A stretch of DNA of 64,000 nt from Piper betle (lineage: Eukaryota; Streptophyta; Magnoliopsida; Piperales; Piperaceae): NCBI GenBank assembly GCA_033002965.1, contig JAURVB010012300.1, forward strand, positions 24,510 through 88,509, read 5' to 3'. The notes under the pieces are model-generated. The model saw only the letters and a program-made list of their open reading frames with translations, was not told where the DNA came from and did no database searches. The first letter of the stretch is position 1; each line of letters begins with the position of its first letter. The position numbers were made by a program, and so were the translations under genes. Below are positions 37,901-50,933 of this stretch, piece after piece.

Positions 37901-40900
37901 ACAAAGAGGATAAAACTTTGAATTGTTCCTGTTGCTTCTTCCTTGTCTCCAAATCCTTAGAGTAAGGCTGATACAAATTAAGTTCTTCCCACTTATCCTT
38001 CTACACAACAAATAGTCTTTGAGGGTTCTGCCACCATGCTTCATTTTGAAGATCTCACCACACATTTCATATATCCTATTTACATTGTTGTTTGCAGCCC
38101 AAATCTAACTAATTTATGAGGCTCCATAGAATTTTAGATCCAAGAACGAACCTGGGCATCCTCCTTCTGCCATTGAGTATTTCCTATTTGAGTAAGGGTT
38201 TCCTTAATGTAATGAAGCTTTTCTCTAGACATCAAGAAGGTCTTAATAGCAGCAGACGAGTGGACAAAGTTAGGGCCATTTAACTTCATGGTCGTTGTAA
38301 TAGATGAGCCACTCAAGAGGTCAGATAGGACAGGCAATTCATGTTGGGCACAACAGCAGGTATTTTTCCTTGTGCCATGATTGGGAAAGAAAGGGAGGGC
38401 GGCCACAAGAGGAGAAGAAGTATCCTCAGGAAGACACAATGACCGAATGCAAAGGTTGCATTTAAAGCAAAAAACTTAGGCTCTATTCCATTTTAGATTT
38501 CAATATTCAGAGATTAACATAGCATACAAAGGCAAACAAAACTGATGAGGAAAGAGGGTGTAGCCCTCATTATCTACTCCTGTTACCCTTCTTTAATTGT
38601 TATAGACATGCACACCTTAGGGTGATAAGTACAATTCAGTATGTAATCCCTGACGGATAGGAAGTACAACTTAACTAACACATAGCTACATAAATCCAAA
38701 GACTTATACAAGTAACTTGACTCACAATGTTCAAAGGTTCCCATAGATAAATCTATGCTGTTTTGGCTAAATTATGTGTAGGTAGAGATTGCCATAGAAC
38801 CTGTTATAGCTGGAGAGGACTCAAACAAAGGCATATTTGAGATTGAGTTGGAAGATATATATGAAAAGGATTATGAAGAAGAGGATATTGCTCATGAGGT
38901 ATTGTCATGTGTACAATCAGCTTTTATACAAAGACGTTTAGTCATTGCTTGTGTTTTTGTCATGGATGAAATATTGATGAAATTTTTATACAGGTTTCGA
39001 GAGGAACATATAATTGCCACAATTTGGACAATAATACAGTTGCGAACAAATTAGACGGTTTAATGGTTATTACTTGTGAACATCTCAAATCGTGTGCAGA
39101 AGCTGGACGTATTGATGAGGTTTTATTCTTGAAATGATTTCCCTTTTTCAGGATTATTTTTTGTTGAATGTTTTGTCTCTTTGGCACTAAAAGATATTTC
39201 TATCATTCACCATGTGCTTGATTCCTCTTTGTTTATTATAAATCTGTATATTAAAAAAAAAAACTCTGCCAATGCTTGTGCATTGCTAGTCCCAAGCCCG
39301 GACGAAGGAGGATGGTGGTATTGGGAAGGGCATCCGGTCATTAGAACTTTGCCATTTGTAATCACATGCATCATATTTTAGGATTCTTGTCCCCACCACC
39401 CTTTTTTCGGGTATCAGGGGGAAGAAGAAGGTGTATGATGTTGCAGTATTTAATTGAGGACTTTCCAATTGATTTAATGTAGAAGAAATTCAGATTTTCC
39501 ATCCTGATGTAACTTATGCAAAATAAAACTTATGCAAAAAATAAACCCTTTCATGTGTTAACATTTTTAAATATCTATGTAAATTCTTAAAGATTTGTTT
39601 GGCACTTATTTTGAGTTTGGGAAATTTAAGTGACTGTGAGATGTGAATTCGATCTGAGATTCTTTTTTAATATCTAGGTTTTTGAAACACTTCTTGAGTC
39701 GTTTGAGATGACTGTGATGACTGCCATTAAGTCAAAGTTCTGTCAGGTAATTTCTTTTCATAATAGGTATTCAAAGATTACTGCCTTTTAAGTTGACCTT
39801 GCTCCACGGGGGTCACTAAGATGATCCGCATACCCGTAATGTTAAACTCTGCTTTGCATGGAATCTAATTCTTTCTTTATTGCAGTTTCTGCTGTTTTAT
39901 GTATGTTCATTGGATCCTGAAGGCTGTGGGTTGAGGTTTGCTGTTCGCTTGGCAGATATTTTTTTGGACAAAGGAATAGTTCCACATTTAAGGTATTTGA
40001 ATCTTTAAGTTTATAAGAATTGTGGTTGGAAAGAGTAAAAAAAAAAGAGTCTATTCAAGTCCTAGTCCTAATTTTGTGGGATTTAGTGGATGGGAATGAT
40101 AAGATATTTGAGAATAGTAAAATTTTAGTTCTTATGTTTCTTTTAATTTGAAACATATGTTTTAGCTGTGAAAGTGTCAGCATGTCCTAAAAGCAGCCGT
40201 GTTTCTGACCTCACGCTTTCTTTTGTGATGTATCTGCCTCTAATTTCAGTTACTTTGTTCCTTCAGGATGGTTGCTGTTTCTTATCTTGCCAGTTATTTA
40301 TCAAGAGCAAGATTTCTTCACATATCATTTGTTACTAAAATGTTGCAAAGGTATTTTGCCTAATACTTGCCTTTGGAAACAAAGAGCTGTTCGAAGTTCT
40401 AATGTTGTCTTGCATTTGTAACTCTAGATTGGTGGACTGGTGTGTCGAATACTGTCATGTGCAAGTAGTTGATTTGAATCCAACTATCTATCGAGTTTTC
40501 TACTCCGGTTGCCAGGTATGAAGCACCATCCTCTTTTGTTATGAATTTTCAAATGTTTAACACTGCCTACCAGTTGTGGTTTATGTTATTCAACCTAAAT
40601 TGATCCACACTTTTTGAATATTTCTTTCATGCTTATACTGAATTTTTTAAAAAATTTCATAATATTGGTTGCAAGAGTTCAATTTTGAGTTTGATATTGG
40701 TAGGAGGAATTTACTTAGGGAAAAAATAATGAGAAATGTGGCCATGACTTGCTGCCTTTAGTTATAATCAGAGGCGATGTTGAGCAATAAGCTGAGTTGT
40801 TTTAGAAGAATTGGAAAGAAGCTTGTCTCAGAGAATTCAATTTTGTTTTAGGAATTGGTTGGAGAAATTTATTTAGGAATGACTTGTGAGAAAGGGGCCA

Positions 40901-43900
40901 TGTCTTGTAGCTTTAAATATAACCAAAGGCAATGTTGAGCAATATGCTGAATTGTTCTAGAGGAGCTGGAAAGAAGCTGTTCTAAGAGTTTAAATAGCTA
41001 GATGAATGAAAAAGGAATGCAGGTTTTGAAGACTGACAGGCATAGAAAGCATCTAAAAAGGAAGTTAGGATTTTAATTGTCTATGCTAATTGTATGGCTT
41101 GTGAATATGTCTGTTTGAAGTACAATGAAGCTGTGAAATTTTGGGGTAGGTGAAGAAGTGGGAAGATCTGCGGTTTTATGGTGAATGACGCTAAATTTGT
41201 GTGAGGTTTGGCCGATAGTCTTTGGTATAGGCACACGGCTGGTGCAGTGATTAAGGATGTTGTCCTTATGGAGTAGTTGAGCCAAGGAAAATTTGAATGG
41301 GTTACTAAATTGCTGAGGGAAATAGAGATATACCATGATATTAATCAGTCAAATAGCAAAGGATATGATTATAGTAAGGCCATTGCAAATATTCTTGTCT
41401 GGTAGTCAAAACAGAGGGAGAGGTTGGAAGAAAGTGACAATTGTAAAAAGTTTAATAAGTTTAGGTGGTTTCCCAGCTTGTAATCATGGCTTGCCTTCTC
41501 TTGAAATTCTTGCCGGAGTCCTGGTCTTGACAGATCAGTGAGACTGAGAAATGGGTTGACTGTGACGGCAGCTTCTGCTAAGTAGTTGACAACTGGAATG
41601 GTTTTGATCATTAGGACAATGTATCATCTGCCTTGACACATGCTTACAAATGTCCAAATGTTCTTCCAACGTGGAGTGACGTCTTTTTAGTCTTCTAATT
41701 ATGTTTAGTAAGTTTATCCATTTTGTTAATCAGATCTGGATGGTTGAAAAGAGCAAGAGTGTTTACCTTCCTCAAATTCAAAGGGTGATAGATATCTTGA
41801 TCTTACTAAGATGATCCTAAAGCATTTAGAAAATTTGTTATGGTCTTAATTTTTCTTGTGAGTGAATTCCATAGCTTATGGCTTTAAGTAGTTGTTTGCT
41901 GGGCCTGGTTGAAACGTGTGGTATTGGTGGATGCCATATGGCTGAAAGGATTATGAACACTTCAGTTTATCATGGCAATATGGGGTGCAAAGTATTTCTC
42001 TGAAACAGAGTGCAAAGTTTCTATCAAGGATTCACTACGCTAGGGCTATCTAAAAGCTGGACTGCAATTTATTGAACGTAAATATCAAATGTTTTTTCCA
42101 TGGGGAGAATATAAGTATTACAGTTAAAATTATTCGCTTCATTTGAACACTTGCATGACACAGCTCCAACAATTTTAGTGCTTTTGCTGTGTATGGTACT
42201 CTAGGATTTGATTTGGCAGGAAGGTGTCTTACTTGGTATTGTAAGTACAAGCATTCTCTTGAGAACGGGTGGACGCTACTTGTACATGTTTATCTGATGT
42301 GGTAATTGGCAAATGGAGATTGAAATTGCTTCCAATTAAGGAGGATCAAGTGAAAAATTAAATGGCTGGTTGTTGAATGCTGTTTGCAGTAATTAATTTG
42401 TTCAAATGATTATACCTTCTTCCTCTAGCTTCTGTTGTTGCGAACATTAGCAACAATGTTTCTAACTTTGCAGGTGGAGAGAACTTGAATATGAAAGCAT
42501 GCGTGGTGAGTGGAACCATGGGAGTACTGATATTACCCAGGCATGCTGTTTTACTTGCATGGCCAGTCCAATCCGCGTATTCATTACAAAATCTGTTTTC
42601 TAGCTATTTAATAGGTATGACATTATATGAGTTTCATGGACTGCTAGAGTAAAGATTGAGAGAAATGTATGGACTCACTGATTATGCATATGGTTTTCCT
42701 GGTTGAATGAAGTTATTGGATATGTTACGTTCAAGGGGATAATAAGTGATGAGTAAACAGACATATCCCCAATCTACTAAGAATGCTTGGAAGGAAGTTT
42801 GTAATACCAAAGCCGGTCAGAGCTTTGCTTCTGTCTGCTGCTTGAACCCAGTTTGTGATGCTCAGTTGTTATTTGCATATTTGGTCTTGTATTTCTTTTC
42901 CCATGTGAAACTTAAGGAGAAGGTCTTTGTTAACTTCTAAAGCTCATATGGCGAACATTCCTGGACCACACATTACTGGTTAGACACATGGTAAGGGGAG
43001 GTGTATTTATTATGCCTTGTCCTTATTCCATGCAGAATATACTAGAAACAAGGCTTCCTTGATTTGTATCTTTGTTTCTTTGAATTTGTGTTCACCATCT
43101 TTATTAAATTCATCTTTTTTGATGTTGGGAGAGGCATTGCTACAACTTATTCCACATTTTTTGCGAATATGGGCAATTGGCTACACTTAGAAGTCTCAGA
43201 AATTCAACATAATATTTATTATGTTGAAAAAAAAAGTCTCAGAAATTTATTAGACGAGCTTAACATCATTTTATATGCACCTGTTCTGTGAAAATATTTT
43301 TGTGATGTAGTTGTCAACTTGTCATCCCTTCCTTGGCATTTTGCTATCGAGTAATAATTAGCTGTAAGGTCTTAAAGCCAATTTGGCTGTAAGACCCAAT
43401 CAGCAACTAAACATGCATAGGTGATAGGACCTATTTATTATTACCATCATGGATATTTAATGGGTGGTAGTTTCCTTACAGCTGATTGGGTCTTACAGCC
43501 AATTTGGCTTAAGACCTTACAGCTGATTATTGCTCTGAGCTCTCAGCTGCCTTGTATTTATCTTCATGTAATCCGTCATGTTTTCTATTACCTTCTGATT
43601 GATTACTATCATTACCATCTAAGGCTTACTTATTATTTAATACAGTTATATTGAATTCTCTGTCTTAATGCAGGCTATCTTATATGTGCTATGCTTTAAA
43701 ATGAGGCCCATGATTGATGTCCCTCATCTTAGATCACAGCTTTTTCATATGCGCTTGGATGATTATCCTCTTACATCGGCTTAATCCTTTGAAGGTATGT
43801 TCGTAATTTCAGATTCTATCAGCAGTAGTTTTATGGTTTCATTAAAAATGTTAGCTTGTGTTAAAGCATTGTTTGCTGCATAAGATTGGCGTTGCGTGTT

Positions 43901-45030
43901 TATCAGACAGTTTTTTCTATTGAAGTATATTTACACATGCAAATCAGTGGTTGGGATTACAAGATGGTTTTGTTATCTTTCTGCAAATGGGTTTGATTAT
44001 CAATTTTTTTTTCTGGGGTGGCAAATTTGATGTATCTGTCCCATGCTCTTTGTTAAATTGTGGGAATTGCTGGTTTGTTTGGCGCAGGATTGTTTACCTG
44101 TGAGAATCTTACCTAATGGGTTAAACGATATTTTTGATGTTGTATTCAGGAGTATTTGATGAATGTTTTATTTTTCCCCTAGGTATGCTTGCCATCTATT
44201 GTCGAAGAGTTCCTTCGGCAAGCAAAAGCTGCAGAGCTCTTCAATGCATCAGAGAAGCTTTTATTTAGCAACTTGCTTGAGTCAGATCTCTCCAAGGCGT
44301 TTGGAGGCGACTGGAGGCTTGATACGTTCTTCCCGTTTGATCCTTTCTTGCTGAAGAGAACTGATAGGTTTATCACCACAGCCCGGAACTTTTTGTTAAA
44401 ATCACTCATTCGATATATTTTTGAAGCTTGTCAAAACAATCCCTTCTTTGTCTAGGAAACTCATTATGTTTGTCCTTGATTGCCTTTTTTTCTCTTTATT
44501 TTTTCCCTTAAAATTCTTAATGAAGAGTCATTGTCAAAGTCACCATAGCAGATATCTAGAATTTAAATTACTAATTGCAATGCAATCTTAATACTTCTGC
44601 TTGAGTGGTTTTATATTTTGGTGCACAAATAACAAGTCAGCTGAATATTTCTGATAGTGTTTTTACAACAATTTTGTATGTGCAGAGCATCTTTATGTCG
44701 TACTAATATGTTTTTGTTTTGCTGAAAATTTTTTGAAGATTTATCCGACCAAACTTTATGCTCTGGTCAATGGTGAAAACTACATATGCTCCTGATGCTG
44801 TAGAAAGTGATAATGAAGGTGACGATGACGATTTGGATGTTGAAATTAGAAGATTTACTGAAAATGGCTATCTGGATCAAGATTCTGCCGGGGAGGACGA
44901 TGTTGAGATGGACGAGTTCGAGTCATCAATGAACAAAATGTCCATTACTCCAGGCAAGAACATTTTAGTAAATGGTCTGCCATGTCAACGTATGCCAGCC
45001 AGGATTCAGCCATCAACGAGCCCATGGTAG
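34902..45030 (+). CDS. RRN3: RRN3 (TIF-IA), RNA polymerase I initiation factor, 14 exons, two frame breaks
   Basis: RRN3 recruits RNA polymerase I to rDNA promoters in the nucleolus. Exons: 34902-35057, 35143-35214, 35305-35376, 35465-35700, 36113-36223, 38782-38898, 38994-39119, 39678-39746, 39886-39992, 40267-40350, 40428-40515, 43674-43794, 44183-44367, 44739-45030; all introns are GT-AG and phases agree. Diagnostic phrases: FGMSMWHCGPSVMDA, YVENMLRLESGELGEF, SLDPEGCGLRFAVRL, DVPHLRSQLFHM, VCLPSIVEEFLRQAKAAELF, FFPFDPFLLKRTDRFIRP, then an acidic tail (DNEGDDDDLD) as in other RRN3 proteins. Corrected length is about 611 residues, usual for plants. Breaks: exon 4 lacks one C in the run 35524-35528 (frame shifts inside NNFCPPNNM); exon 12 is 121 bp, one base too long, and meets TAA before the conserved HRLNPLK. 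The start is the first in-frame ATG after a GC-rich leader; the frame is open further upstream without an ATG. Intron 5 hosts a copia element, intron 11 a MITE. Confidence 0.93.
36278..38726 (-). mobile_element. Small deleted Ty1/copia element in RRN3 intron 5
   Basis: Direct LTRs 36278-36563 and 38491-38726 share tagatttcaaYattcag, aacatRcaYR and gacttaa..taacttga. Target duplication ATGTT flanks it (36273-36277 and 38727-38731). ggctctattcca just before the right LTR is the reverse complement of the tRNA-Met primer site, so the element is antisense to RRN3. Minus-strand fragments: a gag-like start (KLNGPNFVHSSAAIK, 38134-38439), reverse transcriptase (LRKSIYGLKLLPRACFNKL, ending LQYCL, 37333-37662) and the following pol segment (MIYLTVTRPNIAIEVS, 37005-37208). 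At 2.4 kb it lacks most of integrase and is full of stops. Confidence 0.85.
40674..40995. repeat. Tandem duplication in RRN3 intron 11
   Basis: 40674-40835 and 40836-40995 are about 160-bp diverged copies sharing ttcaattttg, ggccatgWcttg, gatgttgagcaat and ggaaagaagct. It is intronic and non-coding. Confidence 0.75.
43349..43535. mobile_element. MITE with long inverted ends in RRN3 intron 11
   Basis: The first and last roughly 50 bases are near-perfect inverted repeats (gagYaataatYagctgtaag, then a ttggctgtaagacccaatca-type stretch), around a short unique core. The total is about 187 bp. No clear target duplication is seen, so the superfamily is open. It lies 138 bp before the exon-12 acceptor. 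Confidence 0.75.
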
Positions 45031-45620
45031 ACATGGATAAAATAAAACAAAACCCTTAGTGGCGACACTGATTTTTTGTGTAATTATTGTACGTTGGAGG
45101 TAGGCACACATACAGGATGATGTAGTTGAGTAATACCTGGGAGTAATAATCGGGCAATGAGCTGATTGAAGAGGTGAAAAGCATGTCGTTTGGACCTTGT
45201 GTTTTTTTAAGTTAGAAGGGGTGCGTATGTGTAATATATATCACGGGCAATTAATTTGTGTTAGCATGCTTAATCTTATATGTTTTGTTGACAGATGTAG
45301 TTGTAAAGTAATACAGTTTATACCGTAATTATCCGAGTAATTTGTTGCTTTCATGATTTGAAGGATGAGATTGTGTAATTTCTTGCTTGTTATCATGCTG
45401 CTCGGGTCTGAGAACCGCATTTTGGGCAGGTGATGCTGATTTTCAATTCCTAAAAACGGATGTGGGTAAAGACAACGGAACATTACGGGCTCTGTTGTGT
45501 TAATTGTTGAAGAATGCTAGTTCTGTATATGTCCTCGAACGGATGTTTTTAACCCTTTTTATTCCAAGCATTAGCCTTTTGTATGTTTTGTAATTTCAGT
45601 GGGAAGGGAGTGCATTGTTT
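45031..45620 (+). other. RRN3 3' untranslated and flanking DNA
   Basis: Directly after the RRN3 stop; aataaaataaaac at about 45037 and later T-rich DNA could hold the poly(A) signal. No other feature is seen. Confidence 0.5.
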
Positions 45621-47730
45621 TAAAAAAAATTAATTATTTTTTTGAATGACGATGGCCGTGACGTCGCTCTGCCTCCGGCCAAAGGCGGTGGGTGCGCTGC
45701 ATAAGGCCATGGTTGGCCTTGTTTGGCGGCCCTTCAACCAAATTTGGCAGTAGGGCGGCCATACATGGTTGGCCGCGGTTAGGTCTGGTCGCCGCATGCC
45801 GGATTTGGCCGTCCCCTGATCTGGTCGGGGGATGACCAGGTTTAGCTCGCAGCGAAGGCCAACGGCGGTGGCAAGTTCTGGCCTCCCCACTTGATAAGTT
45901 TGTGCTGTCACGAGGCCAAACTAGGCCTAGCGATGACAGCATAGTTTGTGGATGAGTTGCTATGAATATGCACGGAGTAGAAACACTCAGTCCATAGATG
46001 AGGTGCCATGGAGATTGTGGATGAGCTGCCACAGGCATGCATGAGGCACGTTAGGAGCGAAAGGGCAACTTGGCCTTGAGCGGCGAGTTGTAGTCATTGC
46101 TTGGAGAGCATGACTAACTTTGCATGAGCTATTAGAACATACTTAGAAGTATTGGGACGATAGAGGTCAGGCATCCCAAATGTACCATAATGGTATAGCA
46201 AGGTCTCTTTGGTTCGGGTATGGTGAAGGCGCATGCCGAACCTTGCCAGAACTTGGAAAAGTGTCGACATACTTTGAGTAGACTTGCTTTGAACTACGAA
46301 GACAATGGTTAAAGGCTTTGGCAACTTTCGGTAAAGAGTTTGGAAATCACCCTGGGTGACTACTTGACTTGCCCGAGAAACTTGCCTGCAGGTTGCCGGC
46401 AAGGTACCCGTCCGTCACCCAAAAAATGAACGAAAAAATTTCTTGACGGACAAAAAGCACACGTGTTCGTGGAAGCAAGGAGATGCTAGAGGTAGCATAT
46501 CGGAGTGAGTAAACCCCTATGTAGCGAGTTATGGCAATGTATACTGGTAGAGCGAGTTTGGCTACCACTCCTAAGGGTAAGGAAAAGTTTCCTCCGCCAT
46601 ATAGGGAGGGGTGGTCTCTCAATGGGTGGTGCTTAAAGGCTCCACCTCCTACTTACTCAATGGGTTCCAAACATGATGTGGACTATGGTGGGGGCCTTGG
46701 CGGGCTCTGTTGGTTAGAGGACCTTCGTAGCTCCTTGTGCTTGCTTGGTGTCAAGCACAAGTGGTGTTGGTGGGCAACACTGGCCGAGACTTAATGTGGT
46801 GGGGGTTACGCCCACGATACCAGGAAGGTGGACCGCTATGCTTTGGGCGTTTGCCAAGCATAGGCGGTTTCCTACCAGAATGTTGGTTGGGCGAAGACCA
46901 CACCACGCTATAGCAAGTTCACGAACGCTTGCTAGCTAATCGAGATAAGCAGAGTTTGCCCATATTAGATCGAGACGGATGCTGGGAAACAAAGCAATGC
47001 TTGTTGGTTAGTCGTATTGCAAAGGCACACGATATTTGTGGCAGTAATGGCAGGGGCATTACTGGGCCGATAGTGAACAGATGCACTACTGTGCTATGTT
47101 GGTGCCTTGCGAGGCTGGTTCTGGTGATCGGCTAAGGTAGCCTTGCACTTGTTGTGGACATCGAGAGCGGTTAGATGCGCGACAAATGAAGTAGACATGC
47201 GAAGCATTGTGTTGGATGCCTGTTATTCCGCTGCACTATTGTCAGGCTTATATGTGCTAATCGTGATCGAAGTGAAAGAACAACCTATTGTGCCGATTCA
47301 ATGGGAAGGCTAGCCCAGTACCGGAGGGTACTTGGGTGTTGAAAGTAGGGTTTCGACCGGGACGGTTTGCCTCTGTGACAACGCGACCACATCTATGGCC
47401 ACGTTGCCCGACCTAACCTTGGAGTTGAGGAAGATGAGGGAGGTGCTGCCAGGGGAGGGAGGAGCCGAGCTCGACTATGGAGTTGTCCGCAGCGAAGGCG
47501 GCGATGGGGGTTACGAGGGAGAGGATGACGCGGCATGGGGAATGGGTCACCGGCGGTGTCGTGGCGAGGGGAGGGCGACCGGCAGCTGGTACGGGGTGAA
47601 GGTCGGCCGGCGGGGAGAGGAGTGGCTAGGGCGTGGAAGGCGAAAAAGTTTTTTTTAATAATAAAAATAAATCTGGGTTCTCCTTGTAATCGAACGGCCC
47701 AAATTAAGATCAAGGCAAAAAATTATGCAC

Positions 47731-47732
<2 letters not shown>
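45621..47732. other. GC-rich retroelement-like debris
   Basis: A patch distinctly richer in GC than its surroundings, with many overlapping but unrecognised open frames on both strands. At 47280-47345 the plus strand reads VPIQWEG, a stop, then PEGTWVLK in another frame, which resembles the tail of Gypsy pol chromodomain regions (QWEGLP..EATWE). That one hit and the composition suggest a dead Gypsy-type element, but no LTRs or other domains were found. Confidence 0.35.

Positions 47733-47774
<42 letters not shown>
47733..47774. repeat. (TA)n microsatellite
   Basis: An uninterrupted TA run just downstream of the NPF gene. Confidence 0.95.
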
Positions 47775-47779
<5 letters not shown>

Positions 47780-47859
47780 CTTATAAATTACTCTTACACT
47801 CTTTTATTTCCATAGATTAATGTATAGCATTCCTCACAACTCAAACGTACTAATCGGAT

Positions 47860-50745
47860 TCAAACAAGCTCAACATGTTCCTCCGAGCTCCCCTGCTTCA
47901 CTCCAACCTCCTTCGTCGGCTCTTGCTCATCCGCCTCCTCCACCGGCTTGTACGTATAAAACCTCGCACAAATCGCATAGTACACAATATTCACCACCTG
48001 CAATCCGCTCACCAACCAGTAGTAGCATTCCAACCTCCCCTTGTTGAGGTCCCTGTCCGGCAACCAGTTCCTCTCCCTCCCGGTGTACTTGTGAACCGAC
48101 GACACCATGAACGTATTCAAGTAGTTCCCGGCCGACGCCGACAGCCAGAACAGCGCCGCCGCCGTGCTCCTCATGCTCTCCGGCGACTGGTCGTACAAGA
48201 ACTCCAAATGGCCCACCATCATGAACGCCTCGGCTAGGCCATGCAAGCTGTACTGCGGCACCAGCCAGAAAACGCTGATGGGTATGGTCGAGCCGGGCTT
48301 GTCCAGCAGTCCGTGGTCGCAGGCGGCGGCCTTGCGCTTGATCTCGACGAGTGCCGAGACGACGGTGGCGACGAGGCCGACGACGAGGCCGACGCCCATG
48401 CGCTGGAGGTAGGAGATGCCGCGGGGGTTGCGGGTGAAGCGGCGGAGGAAGGGAACGAGGATGCGGTCGTAGAGGGCGATGCCGAGGAGGAGTGTGAGGA
48501 CGGTGAAGACGGACATGGAGGCCGGGGGAACTGGACGGTGGTCCCGGGCCAGAGGTGACGGTCCATTGTTCGGGCCTGTTGGATGGCGAAGGTGGTCTGG
48601 TGGGCGGCGGTGGCGATGAGCAGGATGCCGACGGACCAGATGGGGAGCATCCTGATGATGGACTTGAGCTCCTCTACTCGGTGCACCGTCGATAGACGCC
48701 ATAGCTTCGGCTGGCCCGAGTCCTCGAGGTCCTCCCCTTCCTTCACGATGGCCGCTCGATCAAAGAACCTGCGCGTGCGTGCAGTCTTATTTTGATTAAT
48801 TAATTAAATTATGGTATATAGTCAATAAATATTAATTTAACAATGGATGTTCGAAGGCTTTATAAATATTGCTATGTCTTAATTTTCCATTTTGATGGTT
48901 AGACATAAATTTTATCTACTTACGTCGTTTTCTAATACCTCAAATTTGAGAAAAATTTTAAGAAAGCACCCAAAGAAAAAGTCTCTTTAAAGCCAGCTAA
49001 TTTAAAAAAATATTAATGGTTATGCAGGAAATAACTTAACTACTTATTAAGTTTAATAATTAGTCACCTGTTAATTGTATTTCGATAAACATAAAACTTT
49101 TTTACTGGTGGCCTTTTAAATGACTTCTTTTTGAACGGCGTCTTTAACACTACAAGATGTCATGCAGTGATGTGTGATTTATATTAACTTTAATTTTATA
49201 GATAAATTATCTTTAAAAATAAAATATATTATAATATTCTAAATATATTAAAAATAGATTCTGATTGACCCGATTTAAAAGACAAATCATAATTAATTGA
49301 GAAGAAAGACTATAATAATTAAATTCATTATTTTTATTGTATTTTAATTAGTTAAAATTTTTACGGTTAATCAAAGGCTAGTAATGAGTTTTTTTATTAA
49401 TAAAAGTAGATTATGGCATTAGAGGGTGTTAAGTGCTCGCTTAACATAAATTTCTACGAAACAGTTAATTCCAAGAATAAAGTAATAATTATACAACTGA
49501 TCTGTATAGCCAGGGGGACACTTTGTACAATGTACACCCTAGAAGAAAGATTTCATGATGTGTGTAGTTAGGTCACAAATTGATTGTGTGTGCCTTTAAA
49601 TATATATGTAGAACTTACTTCAATTGATTGGTATGCAGGAGGCACCCATCATATGAAATGTATTGATCAAGCTCCTTGTTGACATACAGATGGGATGGAT
49701 CATCCGGCTTAACAGCTTTCCGCTTCTTGATAGCAGCAACCACCACTTGAGCCAACCTGGTCATGGGGCTTCCCCCAGGTTTGAGACACCTATAGAGGGG
49801 GTAACCGAGAACAAAGGCCACAACTGAGATGGCCATGGCTATGGTAGGAAGGCCAAGCCCCCATCCCCAACCTACATTGTCTTGTATGTACACAACCACG
49901 GTGAGTGCTATCAGAGTGGCTATGCCCATGCAGAAGTAGTACCAGTTGAAGAAATTTGACGTCTTGGCTTTCTTTTGGGCACCCTTCATGTCGAACTGGT
50001 CGGCACCAAAGGCGACCACGCAGGGACGGATGCCGCCGGAGCCGAGGGCGGTGAGGAAGAGGGAGATGTAGAGCATCCGAAGTTGGAGGGCGGGCGCTTG
50101 TTGGCATGTTTGGTCTGGACGACAAGGGGGCGGCCTTAGTGATGGGAGAACTGCTGATACTGTGAGGCTTATCATCCCCTGCTTTAATTTCTTATATTAA
50201 TTAATTTTTTAGTTTAAAAACTCATTAAACCCGGGAGAGATTATAAAGTAGAACCGCACTCAACTCTAAACTCAATCGGAGTTGACTCCATGTAATTATC
50301 TAAGAATTAACTCTAAGCCAATATAGAGTCAACTATACTCCCTTTTTTAAGGAGATGGCTAAAAAGTGGTAAAAAATGAATATTTAAAATAGTGGGAATT
50401 TAAATATACAAATTATTTATTTGAAAATTTTAATTTAACTAAACTAGAATAAATATATATATTCAAATATTTTATGGTTTAAATCAAGGTTCAATTAATT
50501 AATGGAGTAATGCCTTCTAATTTTAGAGTGATCACACATAAAGTTATGTTTCAGAAAGCCATGGAGTAGAAATAACGTGAGGAATTTTTAGAGCCAAAAT
50601 AAAAATTTTGAAGTATGATCTTGTTGTTATTTTATATTAAGTGTAGCATATTAATATTCACTAGACAAGTTATCTTGACATAAAAAACATAGACCACATG
50701 AACAGTATAGCACGGTACACACTGGTTTAACCATTTTTTAAAATT

Positions 50746-50784
<39 letters not shown>

Positions 50785-50848
50785 CACGCGCGCATTGAAT
50801 CTTATCGGATTTTAAAAAATGTGTTCTTAAGTTCTCTGTGGGTGTGTG

Positions 50849-50933
<85 letters not shown>

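Noticed and set aside
48241..48795. Long plus-strand open frames opposite NPF exon 4
   Set aside because: Shadows of the GC-rich coding exon on the other strand.
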